Shown here piece by piece: positions 20,843-31,421 of a DNA stretch of 64,000 nt; within the stretch, counting starts at the first letter, position 1, and the number at the start of each line of letters is the position of its first letter. The notes beneath the pieces were generated by a model. That model was not told the origin of the DNA and did no database searches. It saw only the letters and a program-made list of their open reading frames with translations. The DNA is taken from the NCBI RefSeq assembly GCF_958979055.1, contig NC_084898.1, positions 2,986,001 through 3,050,000 on the forward strand, read 5' to 3'. Position numbers and translations under genes: made by a program. Origin of the DNA: Alnus glutinosa (Eukaryota > Streptophyta > Magnoliopsida > Fagales > Betulaceae).

Positions 20843-22660
20843 TGGGAAGAGAATTTACGGAGACCTAACAATACCAAGATGTGACTGGAAGCAATGGAGC
20901 ATCTCTAGTTTCTTGCAACCTGAATGTTTTGTAGGTCTTTTTCCCACGTCAACAGGTTTTAGTATGTTGAGAGGGGAGCTATTAACAGCTCCCTTGTATA
21001 TTCAAAAAGGAAGAATACTAGCATGTTTTGACCGTTAATGGTTTAGCATGCTTTTGTAATATTTGTAAATGACTATTATTCTTTCACATTTATGTCTTTA
21101 CGAGGAGAGGAGAGTGTGTGGATTTCTCTAGGCCTTTTTCAGATGTTCAGTGAATCTCAAACAAGATAAATACATAATATTTAGCTCAAAATTTCCGAGA
21201 ACTAAAACCTTTTACTTTATCCTTTTCTTTTGAGCCTTTTTTTTTTTTTTTTTTTTTTTTTGGGTTCAGTCAAGTCAGAGGGGGAAAAAATAGATTGTTA
21301 TCTACTCACCACAGGGCTCCATGTTGTTTAGACACTTGTGACAGTGTAAATTCACAGGTTTCTTGATGAGGTTGGAAGAATTTTTTCCTTATCCCCCCCA
21401 TCTTGCTGAACTTGTTCTTGAGAAGGTGAAAAATATTTTTCCCATTTCAGATTGCTTACTAGATAATGGAGGAATGTCTTAATCATAGAAGGAAATTGAC
21501 ACCATTGGTGTGCTTTTAGAGCTTGAAAAACTTGAAAAATCACTTGGTTGGTGATTCCAATATACTATTTTTCATGATTAATGAGGAACGTTAATTTTGG
21601 GACCTTTATGTCGTCTATTCCCTAGAATAATCGAGGGATTTTGTTATCATCATTCCATTACTTGTGATGTTTTGCCTCAATAGACGACATAGAATATATC
21701 ATGCCAAAAGTTTGGTGAATTCTTTTATAAAAAGAAAAGATTCTACCGACTAGAAAAACAATAATAAACTTTACTTTATTCAAAATTAAAGATACTTTCT
21801 TGTTTGTCAATTTATCTTTCGCTTTACTATAAAAGAGCAACGGTCCCTTTTGCAGCGAGGCATCAAGTGATGTATCGAATGTGATATAGTTTGAGTGTTT
21901 TATAAGGATCACATAATATAATATAGTTTGAGTTTTTTTTTTGCATTGAGTCCTTTTCTCTTTGTAATTGGTATCACAGCCTAGCCATAATCCTTGTAAG
22001 AAGCTTGTGTAAAGCCTCAATTTGTGAACTTATAGGTACGTTTGTATGTTTTAAGCAAATTGAGAATATAGTGTAAATAGCCATATACTTTGAAAAAATA
22101 TGTTGCTAAAATAGAAAAGATTAATGCTACTCTTTACACCCATTTCACGTCACCTGATGTAACATATTTGAAGTCGCTTCTCATGTCAATCACTTAATAA
22201 ACAACTTAAAATAATGACTATAAAGAATTACTCGACAAAATAATGATTGTTTTAGCTAAAATGAAAAGGAAATTTGGAACCAAATGTGAATATTTTTACA
22301 ACTTTTTTACAATTAGCTGACACATGTCAACACATGACTGGAGCAATATCCACCACTTTAAAAAATAATAATAATAAAAATAAATTATTACTCTTCAAAT
22401 CACATAGGTCACATATTAACAAATAGAGAGACCTACCATTTTTCTTGAAAGAAGGCACCAAACAATCACAGCCCTGAAATTAGACAGATCAAATCTTATC
22501 AATAACGACAAAGCACAAGATCAGCTACGTCCCAAAAAGGAAACTGCTGAGACGAACCCCCCGCCAATACTATTGCCTGGCCGCCTGGGGTTCTAAAGGA
22601 GTAGGCTTGTATTTACAAGGAGCAAACACTATTAATAAAACCTAATGAATGACAATGAGA
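20843..22660. other. Intergenic, downstream of FZR (copy A)
   Basis: No gene is seen. It holds the distal FZR 3' flank, a T-run at 21237-21260, and a segment around 21960 reading TTGGTATCACAGCC that resembles a retroelement primer-binding site (consensus TGGTATCAGAGC). An old LTR remnant may therefore lie at about 21660-21975. All of it recurs in copy B (24703-26417). Confidence 0.45.
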
Positions 22661-22664
22661 CACA

Positions 22665-23276
22665 TCATCTTTGCTGGAGAAAGCTCTGCTGGGCCCCAAA
22701 ACTATTTTCAGTATCATGGGGAAGCTCTGCTGGCCGTTGGATCAAGCTCATTGGTGGGAAGCAATAGCTACAGTCTTCTTGGCAAGGCTTGGGCATTTTG
22801 TCCACATGGACCCCAATGGTTGGTGCTGCAGCCTCCTTGACTGGGCCCCAGCATTCTACCTTGTTGAATTCAGGAATGTTTGAGTGGAAGTAAACCCAAA
22901 CCAGAGCCTCCTGAAGTTCAGGATGGTTGTTGAACAAATTGACATCTCCATCAATAAAGGCCTTCAAAACCTGTTTATGCAGATCAAGAAAGGAAGAGTG
23001 ACGCTAATTAGTAAACTCTTATACGACTGTCTTATAACAAGTGCTCGTAAAAAAGAAAATCACGTCATCTCAGTTGCATCTCCAAGAAGAAGTTAATAAG
23101 GAGTTTACCACAGGGAGTTCTTTGCAGAAGATGAAGTATCTAAGCCTTGCACACAAATCCAAAAGAAAATGGCCCCCACTTATATGACAGTGAACATGGA
23201 GAGACATCTTTCCCTGAACTTTCTTCCACTCTGCCACCATTTCATCTCTTTGTAATCTATTGTACCACCCTTGCAA
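22665..23276 (-). pseudogene. Headless STAY-GREEN copy (exons 3 and 4 only)
   Basis: Exon 3' (23276-23109) and exon 4' (22970-22665) copy the last two exons of the intact gene at 26418-28078, with splice borders kept (acceptor GAG instead of CAG before exon 3'). The frame is open but exons 1 and 2, which encode the transit peptide and the N-terminal catalytic region, are absent because the duplication ended in intron 2. Residue changes include Val to Met in 'RDEMVAEW', 'KAFIDGD' for 'KAFFHGD', and loss of one cysteine in the C-terminal motif (CSYC for CSCC). It cannot make a plastid dechelatase. Antisense or fusion transcription remains possible. Confidence 0.9.
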
Positions 23277-23682
23277 CTCAAATTAAAATATCCAATTATT
23301 TTTTTCCCCATCTTTTAGCTTCTGAAACACACATGCTAAAAGCATATAAAAGAACATGCATACTAAGCAGCAATCTCATTTCTTAGTAATCCTCTATAAT
23401 CCCCTGCTTTTTTCTTCTTCTTTTTTTCTAAAAATTTCCTTCTTTTTTATTTCCCACTTTGCTTTTTCTAGTTTAGCAATATTATTCAGTAATAGCGGTT
23501 ATCCTCTTTACTTGAATGACATACTTTTGGCATAAACAGGCCCCTCTTAATTCTCCTTACTTCAATAGGAAAAGATAATGATAAATAAGGAGACATGCTA
23601 TTGGACCTTTTGCAAATTTACTATTGAATTTGTGAAACTCGGAAGGACGGAAAGGAACAAGTAGTAAAATAGTCATTTCTCA

Positions 23683-23707
23683 TATATATATATATATATA
23701 TATATAT
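23683..23707. repeat. (AT)n microsatellite at the copy A breakpoint region
   Basis: CATATATAT...ATATGAG replaces about 110 bp present in copy B (27469-27578). It is flanked by TTTCTCAT and ATGAGAAA, forming a perfect palindrome. Confidence 0.8.
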
Positions 23708-23753
23708 GAGAAATGAGAAAAATAAGAAAAATATTGATAACAATAACATCCTA

Positions 23754-24278
23754 AGCATCTCAAGTAGTTTTGGTTAAAAATAGCTACTGAAAAAATATTA
23801 ATATTTACTTTAGCTACTCATTTTCTTAAAAACACTCAAACAATATTTTCTATTCTACTCTTTATTTTCTTTAAATATTAATTTTTAATCTTTTTTTATT
23901 GTTTTATTTTCTTTGTCTCTTTCTTCCGTTCCCTTCCGCCATCTACCAACAACGCCGCTATTCCCTGGAAGGAGTACACCTACACCGCTGGAGGTTGGGA
24001 GAGCAACTCCAAACCGCCACCGCCAAGGCCCAGGCTGCCCTACCCGAGGATCGATGGCCTCCACGTCTGCACCTACCGAGCCTTCCCTTAAATCCCTCAA
24101 CTTCTACGTCCAGTTGCCCACCCACGCCCAAGACCTAGAACCGGTGCGATCGATGATGGCTTCTTGAGCAGCAGGTGCTGCTTCTTCTAGGCTGCGAGAA
24201 TGGCCCAGCGTACGTGGAGGCCGGTGGGCAAGGGCATATAAACTAACCAAGTATTTGTATTGGAGGGGTATACGAAGA
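23754..24278. other. 525-bp junction insert between the segmental copies, with a coding-like fragment
   Basis: This stretch is in neither copy. Its first 150 bp are AT-rich. About 23945-24150 is GC-rich and on the plus strand encodes a run starting 'NNAAIPWKEYTYTAGG', then a Pro/Arg-rich run ending 'YPRIDGLHVCTYRAF', a stop, then 'NFYVQLPTH'. That looks like a disrupted exon of a conserved plant protein I cannot name. It may be filler DNA from the duplication or a gene-capturing element inserted at the junction. Confidence 0.55.
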
Positions 24279-24400
24279 GTAGACATATCCCTTGTTGCAT
24301 CTAGTTGTTTCATGCCTTTTTCCCTGCACTTTTTGTACCTTTAACTCTGTTCTTAATGAAGATAAAAGCAACTCCTATATGAATGTAATTGTTAATGCAG

Positions 24401-24454
24401 AGTAGGGGCAGCGAGATTGCAGCATCATTTTTTGGAAGGACTACAATCCGTTAA
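24401..24454 (+). pseudogene. Orphan last exon of FZR
   Basis: The 54-bp exon copy, with intron 9 sequence and its AG acceptor upstream (24279-24400), still encodes a C-terminal Ile-Arg tail. It has two changes from the real exon ('RGSEIAAS' for 'RDSEIGAS'). No other FZR exon lies upstream within copy B, so it is a remnant. In principle FZR transcripts that read through could splice into it. Confidence 0.9.
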
Positions 24455-24464
24455 CTTTTGCAGG

Positions 24465-24645
24465 CAGGGGTGGAACTAGAATTTTAGGTGGGGGCGCAAA
24501 ACTAAAAGTAAAAAGGGAGGGTAAAAAATTAATTTTGAAAGGGTTATAGAGGTATCTAAAAAAAATGGGGAACTCGTTTGAGGCTTTTGGGAGGGAGGAG
24601 CTAAAGCCCCCACAAACCTCAACCCTCAACGTAGTTCCGCCCCTG
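24465..24645. mobile_element. MITE with CAGGGG termini (copy B)
   Basis: This is the duplicate of the element at 20532-20711. The left end reads CAGGGGTGGAAC (one substitution). Confidence 0.7.
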
Positions 24646-26417
24646 ATTGAAGGCCTTTTAGCTTATTGACAGCTCTCAAGTGGGTCTGCTTGACCCAACC
24701 CACACTGGGAAGAGAATTTACAGAGACCTAACAATGCTAAGATGTGAGTACTGGAAGCAATGGAACATCTCTGGTTTCTTGCAACCTGAATGTTTTGTAG
24801 GTCTTTTTCCCACGTCAACAGGTTTTAGTATGTTGAGAGGGGAGCTATTAACAGCTCCAAAAGGAAGAATACTAGCATGTTTTGACCGTTAATGGTGTAG
24901 CATGCTTTTGTAATATTTGTAAATGACTATTATTCTTTCACATTTATGTCTTTATGAGGAGAGAAGAGAGTGGGTGGATTTCTCTAGGCCTTTTTCAGAT
25001 GTTCAGTGAATCTCAAACAAGATAAATACATAATATTTAGCTCAAAATTCAGAGAACTAAAACCTTCTACATTATCCTGTTGTTTTGAACCTTTTTTTTT
25101 GTGGTTCAGTCAAGTCAAAGGGGGAAAAATAGATTTTTATCTACTCACCACAGGGCTCCTTCTTGCTGAACTTGTTCTTGAGAAGGTGAAAAATATTTTT
25201 CCCATTTCAGATTGCTTACTATATAATGGAGGAATGTCATAATCATAGAAGGAAATTGGCACCATTGGTGAGCTTTTAGAGCTTGAAAAACTTGAAAAAT
25301 CACTTGGTTGGTGATTCCAATATACCGTTTTTCATGATTAACGAGGAACGTTAATTTTGGGACCATTATGTCGTCTATTCCCTAGAATAATCGAGAGATT
25401 TTGTTATCATCATTCCATTACTTGTGATGTTTTGCCTCAATAGACAACATAAAATATATCATGCGAGAAGCTTGGTGAACCCTTTTGTAAAAAGCAAAGA
25501 TTTTACCGACTAGCAAAAACAATAATAAACTTTACTTTATTCAAAATTAAAGATACTTTCTTGTTTGTCAGTTTATCTTTTGCTTTACTATAAAAGAGCA
25601 ATAGCCTCTTTTGTAGCGAGACATCAAGTGATGTATCGAATGTAATATAGTTTCAGTGTTTTATAAGGATCACCAAATGTAATATAGTTTGAGTTTTCTT
25701 TTGCATTGAGTCCTTTTCTCTTTGTAATTGGTATCACAGCCTAGCCATAATCGTTGTAAGAAGGTTGTGTAAAGCCTCAATTTGCAAACTAGGTACATAT
25801 GTATGTTTTAAGCAAATAGAGAGTATAATGTAAATAGTCATATACTTTGAAAAAGTAGATAGTTAAAATAAAAAAGAGTAATGCTACTTTAAACATTCAT
25901 TCCACGTCACCTCATATGACGTGTTTGAAGTCGCTTCTCATGTCAGTCACTTAATAAACAACTTAAAATAATGACTGAAGAATAACATTATTCAACAAAA
26001 TAATGACTTTTTTAACTAGAAGGAAAAAGAAATTTGTGAACCGAATGTAAATATTTTTACAACTTTTTTACAATTAGCCGACACATGTCAACACATGACT
26101 GGAGCAATATCCACCACTTTAAAAAAAATAAAAATAAATTAACACTCTTCAATCACATAGGTCACATATTAACAAATAGAGAGACCTACCATTTTTCTTG
26201 AAAGAAGGAACCAAACAATCACAGCCCTTAAATGAGACAGATCAAATCTTATCAATAACGATAAAGCACAAGATCAGTTCCGTCCCAAAAAGGAAACTGC
26301 TGAGACGAACCCCACGCCAATACTATTGCCTGGCCGCCTGGGGTTCTAAAGGAGTAGGCTTGTATTTACAAGGAGCACACACTATTAATAAAACCTAGTG
26401 AATGACAATGAGACACA

Positions 26418-28078
26418 TCATCTTTGCTGGGTTTGCTGGAGAAAGCTCTGCTGGGCCCCAAAACCATTTTCAGTCTCATGGGGAAGCTCTGCTGGCCGTT
26501 GGATCAAGCTCATTGGTGGGAAGCAACAGCTACAGTCTTCTTGGCAGGGCTTGGGCATTTTGTCCTCGTTGACCCCACCGGTTGGTGCTGCAGCCTCCTT
26601 GACTGGGCCCCAGCATTCTACCTTGTTGAATTCAGGAATGTTTGAGTGGAAGTAAACCCAAACCAGAGCCTCCTGGAGTTCAGGATGATTGTTGAATAAA
26701 TTGACATCTCCATGAAAAAAGGCCTTCAAAACCTGTTTATGCAGATCAAGAGAGGAAGAGTGAGGCTAATTAGTAGACTCTTATAAGACTGTCTTATAAC
26801 AAGCGCTCGTAAAAAAGAAAATCACGTCATCTCAATTGTAAAATTACGTTTTATTTAGAAACTAGTGAATGATTGAAGATGTCAATAAGGAGTTTACCAC
26901 AGGGAGTTCTTTGCAGAAGATGAAGTATCTAAGCCTTGCACACAAATCCAAAAGAAAATGGCCCCCACTTATATGACAGTGAACATGGAGAGACATCTTT
27001 CCCTGAACTTTCTTCCACTCTGCCACCACTTCATCTCTTTGTAATCTATTGTACCACCCTTGCAACTGAAATTAAAATCCAATTATTTTTTTTCTTTCCA
27101 TCTTTTAGCTTCTGAAACACACTTGATAAAAGCATATAAAAGAACATACATACTAGCAGCAATCTCATATCTTTGTAATCCTCTTCAATCCCCTGCTTTT
27201 TTCTTCTTCTTTTTTCCCAAAATTTACTTCTTTTTTATTTCCCACTTTGCTTTTCTAGTTTAGCAATATTATTCACTAATAGCAGTTATCCTCTTTACTT
27301 AAATGACATACTTTTGGCATAGACAGGCCCCTCTTCTCCTTGCTAAATAAGTATAAATAAGGAGACATGCTATTGGTCCTCCCCGTGCTACTCGGGTAAA
27401 TTTACCATTGAATTTGTGGAACTCAGGAGGACGAAGAGGACCAAGGAGTAATATAGTCATTTCTCATAAATAAGTAACTAAGACTGTAATCTGACCCATA
27501 AGGTCCCCTGTTTTATCTGGTTTCCTTTCTAATTTTAAAAGTGAAAAAAGAAATCCAATTACAAGTGAAAAGAACAAATATGAAAAATATTGATAACAAC
27601 AACATCCTAAGAGACAGAGGATTAAAAGATCAATTTTTTAGGATATGGGTGTGAGAGATCAGGATTACCTGAGAGTTGTTTATTGTCTGTGAGATGGCCA
27701 GAGTGAGCTTAGAAGTTATATCACTGTGTGTAAGCGTATAAGCCCTCGGAAGATTCCCCGGGTGCTTCTCTTCATCCACTCCCAAGAACAGTACCTTCAG
27801 CTTCGAAGATTCAAATATAGCAGGCCCAAACAACCTTGCTACCTGATCCAATCAAACAAGTAGAAAAGAAAAAATCCCATAAAGACCAAAAAATTCAACA
27901 AAAAAAATTCAACAAGAAAAAAAATCAAAAAAGAAAAGATTCTTACAGGACCAATAGCGAAGTTATTCCTCTTGGTCTTGGGTCCTTTTCTGTAAACAAA
28001 GTGGGAGCGTTGTTGCTGAAAGAGTGAAGACTGTTTGAGCTTTGATGGGAGCACAGGAGCGGCAGCCAAAGTTCCCAT
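26418..28078 (-). CDS. SGR: STAY-GREEN, chloroplast Mg-dechelatase (NYE1/SGR type), four exons
   Basis: Exons 28078-27947, 27842-27669, 27065-26898 and 26732-26418, all phase 0 with GT-AG introns, encode 262 residues, within the family range of 260-280. Residues 1-44 are a Ser/Lys/Arg-rich plastid transit peptide. The core begins 'VARLFGPAIFESSKLKVLFL', with 'YTLTHSDITSKLTLAISQ' holding the conserved His-Asp, then 'EWKKVQGKMSLHVHCHISGG' and 'PELQEALVWVYFHSN'. The C-terminal cysteine motif is 'CQEDCSCCFPP'. The enzyme removes Mg from chlorophyll a, starting chlorophyll breakdown in senescence and ripening, and recruits catabolic enzymes at LHCII. The last two exons belong to the duplicated block. 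It converges on FZR. Confidence 0.96.
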
Positions 28079-28505
28079 ATATCTCTATCGAGGAAGAGAC
28101 CTGCTTAGACTGCTCTCCCTGTAGCTCCAATCTCTGCGGGCACCCAATAAGGAAACTGTTTTAAAATGATACGCACAATCCTTTAAAAGTAAGGCTCTGA
28201 AAATGAAATCTGTTAACAAGGCGTATGCTTTTGCGTTTTGCTTTTGCTTTTCTTTGCTTGTTAGCTCAGAGCGGTTGAAGCTTTTGGGGGCTTCTGGGGG
28301 AAGTTCATGCGTGTCAGGCTTCTCACGATGCCTTCAATTACGGTTGCCTTCCATTTCAAGACTTCCTTCTTTACGCAATAGACCAGTCGGCGTGGGGACA
28401 TATGTAGCTTTCATGTTGGGGTTTGTTTCTCTCACGCGCCCCGGCTCCTATGTCTGACTCTAATTTAGTGGAAGTTAACTCCCTCCCCTCCCCTGAATAA
28501 CTCCC
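28079..28505. other. STAY-GREEN upstream region
   Basis: About 430 bp of single-copy sequence lies between the SGR start and a MITE cluster. I see no clear TATA box, G-box or EIN3-type site that I would defend. A plus-strand open stretch at 28203-28457 has no recognisable protein features. Confidence 0.4.
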
Positions 28506-28506
28506 G

Positions 28507-28783
28507 GCCCCGTTTAATAACCCCCTCCCCTTTCCCTTCCCTTATTTTCATCTCTCCCAAAAAAACATCAACTCAAAATATTTTTAACCTTTTTTATTTT
28601 TTATATCACATCAACAATTTTTTATTATTATTTAAATAAAAAAACTCACTACAATACAATTTTTTTTTTATTTTTCTATATAAATTATCTTTACTTTATA
28701 TCACATCAATCACTTTTTACTTTCACTCAACAAAAATATTCTTCCATAAAGGGAGGGGAGGGGAGAGGATTACTAAACGGGGC
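28507..28783. mobile_element. MITE with GCCCCGTTTAATAA termini
   Basis: Inverted ends are GCCCCGTTTAATAA and TTACTAAACGGGGC. The interior shares TATCACATCAACAATTT and TATCACATCAATCACTTTTTAC with the copy at 3972. It is AT-rich and non-coding. Confidence 0.75.
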
Positions 28784-28794
28784 ACCGGGAAAAA

Positions 28795-29020
28795 AAAAAT
28801 TATTGAGTAGAAGTAAAAAGTTATTGATATGATATAAAGTATAAAGAATTTATATAAAAAAATAAAAAATAAAAATTGTATTGTAATAAGTTTTTTTATT
28901 TAAATAATAATAATAAATTGTTGATGTGATATAAAAAGTAAAAAAATATTAAGAATATTTTAAAGTTGATATTTTTTTTTGGAGATGTGAAAATAAGGAG
29001 AGGGGGAGGGGAGGGGGTTA
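28795..29020. mobile_element. Inverted second copy of the same MITE family
   Basis: It reads as the reverse complement of the adjacent element (ATTGATATGATATAAAGTA..., TTATTTAAATAATAATAATAAATTG, TGTTGATGTGATATAAAAAG, ending GGAGAGGGGGAGGGGAGGGGG). Head-to-head with 28507-28783, it makes a fold-back of about 510 bp. Confidence 0.65.
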
Positions 29021-29029
29021 TGATCGGTT

Positions 29030-29290
29030 CGACTTTGCGATTTTAAAATGTATGATTTAAAAAAATATGATTTTTAAAATTTAATTTAGCGTTTGGTAAA
29101 ATTGTAATTTGACCTTTAAAATCGCAAATTATCTTTTAATATTGTGCGTTTTCAAAAAAGTATTATATTGCTTGCGATTTTTAAAAATGCAATCTCAAAC
29201 AATTTATTTTTTATGATTTGATTTAAAACATATTTTTTATCTAAAAAATCGCAATATCAAACACTCTATTTATTGTGGTTTTAGCGGTAT
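29030..29290. mobile_element. hAT-like MITE remnant with AAATCGCA motifs
   Basis: It holds repeated GCGATTTTAAAA / TAAAATCGCAAA words in both orientations, as in the copy at 59110-59660. The ends are too eroded to fix. Confidence 0.5.
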
Positions 29291-29499
29291 ACGATGAAAC
29301 TCATGAAAGTGTGCCATTTTATTGGGATTAGATCTTGATATTGTACCAAGTACAATACTTTTAATTTGAATTGTTTATTTTAATTGAACGACATATAACA
29401 TGACATGCGCATAGGAGAGGGAATGGATGGCATGCAATCCATGGGAGTGGTTATCGGAGGTAAAGCCGATAATTTTTTTTCAAAAGAACTCGGGAATTT

Positions 29500-29800
29500 G
29501 ACACGATCTCAATACCAAATTAACTGGTTAGTGTTGAGGAGTTTAAATCGTTTAATTTAATGGTTCAGGTTATAGTTAACCTATATAGTATTATACTTAT
29601 GCCTTGACTTGATTCGAACCTGACACACGACACTTATCGTTAATAATTTTTAACACAACTTGCAAACTCGACATAATCACAACACAAAATTAGTAGGTTA
29701 AGATTGAGGAATATAACTCATTTAATTAAATTGGTCGAGTTAAAATTCACCTATATAATTTTATACTCATATTTCAACACAATTCAAACTTAATACACGA
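29500..29800. repeat. Two diverged direct copies of a ~150-bp repeat
   Basis: 29504-29630 and 29664-29790 share ACACGATCTCAATACCAAATTA / ACATAATCACAACACAAAATTA, then TTAGTGTTGAGGA / TAAGATTGAGGA, and CCTATATAGTATTATACTTAT / CCTATATAATTTTATACTCAT. They resemble the GACACGACCC-rich element at 14125. Confidence 0.55.
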
Positions 29801-29809
29801 ATACGAATT

Positions 29810-30143
29810 TACGCGCCGCCTCCGGTGACGGTTTGGCTTCTTCCGACATTTATGACAGTGATTGTGCTTCTTGTTGTTGTGTTTGTTTGTGTATTCCTTA
29901 GTTGTCTTCGTGTTTCACAGTGTGCCTCTGCAACGCACAGATATTTATTGGATTTATTTGTAAAGTGGGGCTTTAAAGGGGTTCCTGTAATATCTGTAAA
30001 TTATTTAGGCAAATGCTTTGTCAGATTTGTTTCTGACTATGGATGTAGGGGTGTCTTGTACCCCTTATTTGTCTCTGTATTGCCTTATGGCTTTTAGAAA
30101 TGGAAGGAGCACATGCTTCTTGTTCAAAAAAAAAAAAAAAAAA
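29810..30143 (+). mobile_element. 5'-truncated LINE 3' end with poly(A) and 15-bp target duplication
   Basis: The insert ends in an A-run (30126-30143) after GGGGTGTCTTGTACCCCTTATTTG, the LINE 3' UTR also seen at 56945-57310. It is flanked by the exact 15-bp repeat ACACGAATACGAATT at 29795-29809 and 30144-30158. These features are diagnostic of target-primed reverse transcription. Only about 330 bp of element is present. Confidence 0.9.
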
Positions 30144-30447
30144 ACACGAATACGAATTGCCACCTCTAATTGGAAGTGGTCGAACCACCTAGTGTCGACA
30201 CCTCTACCGAATAGTTTGACCACCCCTCGGCTGATTTGGAGTGGCCGACAATCCCAAATCAACCCAAATTAAAAATCAGCCACTACAAATCAACCCAAAT
30301 TAAAGATATTGTACCCTATACACACAATACCCTAAGTATTGAAGTAGGTCTCAATCCTTTTATCGAAAACTTTGTGGATTTTTTTTTGTTGTAGATGATG
30401 AAAGCTTAATGGGTTCTTTTTGTCTTGTCCGGGGGCCTAAACAAAGA

Positions 30448-30672
30448 GGGTGTTTGGCAAACCACCGTCACTCCTTCTCTATTTTTTTTCACTTTTTATA
30501 TCACATCAATAATTTTTTATTATTAATAAAATAAAAAAATTCACTACAAAACAAATCTTTTCACTTTTTTATAAAATAATATTAAATTTTTTTTTAATTT
30601 TATATCACATCAATCAAATTTTACTATTATTTAAATAAATTTTTCACGAATAAAACCATTTGTGAAACAAAC
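30448..30672. mobile_element. MITE in the left arm of the inverted repeat
   Basis: It starts GTGTTTGGCAAACC and ends CATTTGTGAAACAAAC, with TATCACATCAATAATTTTTTATTATTAATAAAATAAA inside, related to the GCCCCGTTTAA family. It is absent from the right arm, so it inserted after the inverted repeat arose. Confidence 0.5.
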
Positions 30673-31421
30673 TCAAATATTCTTATCGGATGATATCGTA
30701 TACATCACAAAAGTAAAAAGTCGTTTCCAAATCATGAATGTAGAGTGAGTTTAGGCATTTATTTTGACTTTGCATGCAGCCATTGTTATTGACAAGTGAC
30801 AACTAAAGTTAACCTCCACAGTTGACTAAATGGTAAGACGTCATGGTGAGACATAAAATTCTACATTTTCCACTGACAGACTGACTTCAATTGTCAATTT
30901 GTCATCAATGACAGGCATGGCTGGCTTGGATGTCTAATTTTATAGAAAAAAAATATATTAAAAATTATGAATATTAAAAAAAATTATTTTTTAAAATTAT
31001 ATTTAAAAAATTTAAGACAAAAAAAATTAGAAAAACTAAATAAAATCTCAATAGAATTTAATTTTTAAAAAACTGTATTTGAAAAACAAAAATCACTCAA
31101 TCATGCACTTACCAAAGTTATGAAAAAATAACCTCTTCATTTTTTTATTTTCTTTTTAATAAACATTTGTCCATAGAAAATATTTTTTTTTCAAATTTAA
31201 ATCCTATCATGAATCACTTCTTACCTACTAAAAAACAATTTTCTATTTTTATATAACGTCAAAACATTTTTTTTAACAAAAATTTAAAGAGCCTGGCCTT
31301 ACCCATAAACAGTAACAAACATACCCCTTATAGTTCATTGGTTAGTGATATTGGCTCTTTTTGTCAATAATTTTTAAACGTTTTGTTTTTTTTTTTATTG
31401 TTTTTTTAATATTTTTGTTTT

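Larger units (their letters stand above)
20346..23753. repeat. Segmental duplication, copy A
   Basis: Copy A runs from GTAGACATATCCCTT in FZR intron 9 to AACATCCTAAG at 23753. It matches 24279-27612 base by base with scattered substitutions and small indels. It contains the functional last exon of FZR, the intergenic region, and exons 3 and 4 of a STAY-GREEN copy. Near its end, about 110 bp present in copy B is replaced by an AT microsatellite (23683-23707). Confidence 0.95.
24279..27612. repeat. Segmental duplication, copy B
   Basis: Copy B corresponds to 20346-23753. It carries a detached copy of FZR intron 9/exon 10, the intergenic region, and the working exons 3-4 of STAY-GREEN. Its left break lies in FZR intron 9 sequence. 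Its right break lies 56 bp inside STAY-GREEN intron 2, since exon 2 ends at 27669. Confidence 0.95.

Noticed and set aside
28203..28457. 84-codon plus-strand open frame upstream of STAY-GREEN
   Set aside because: No start context or domain is convincing. It is divergent promoter sequence, and related frames were not found elsewhere.
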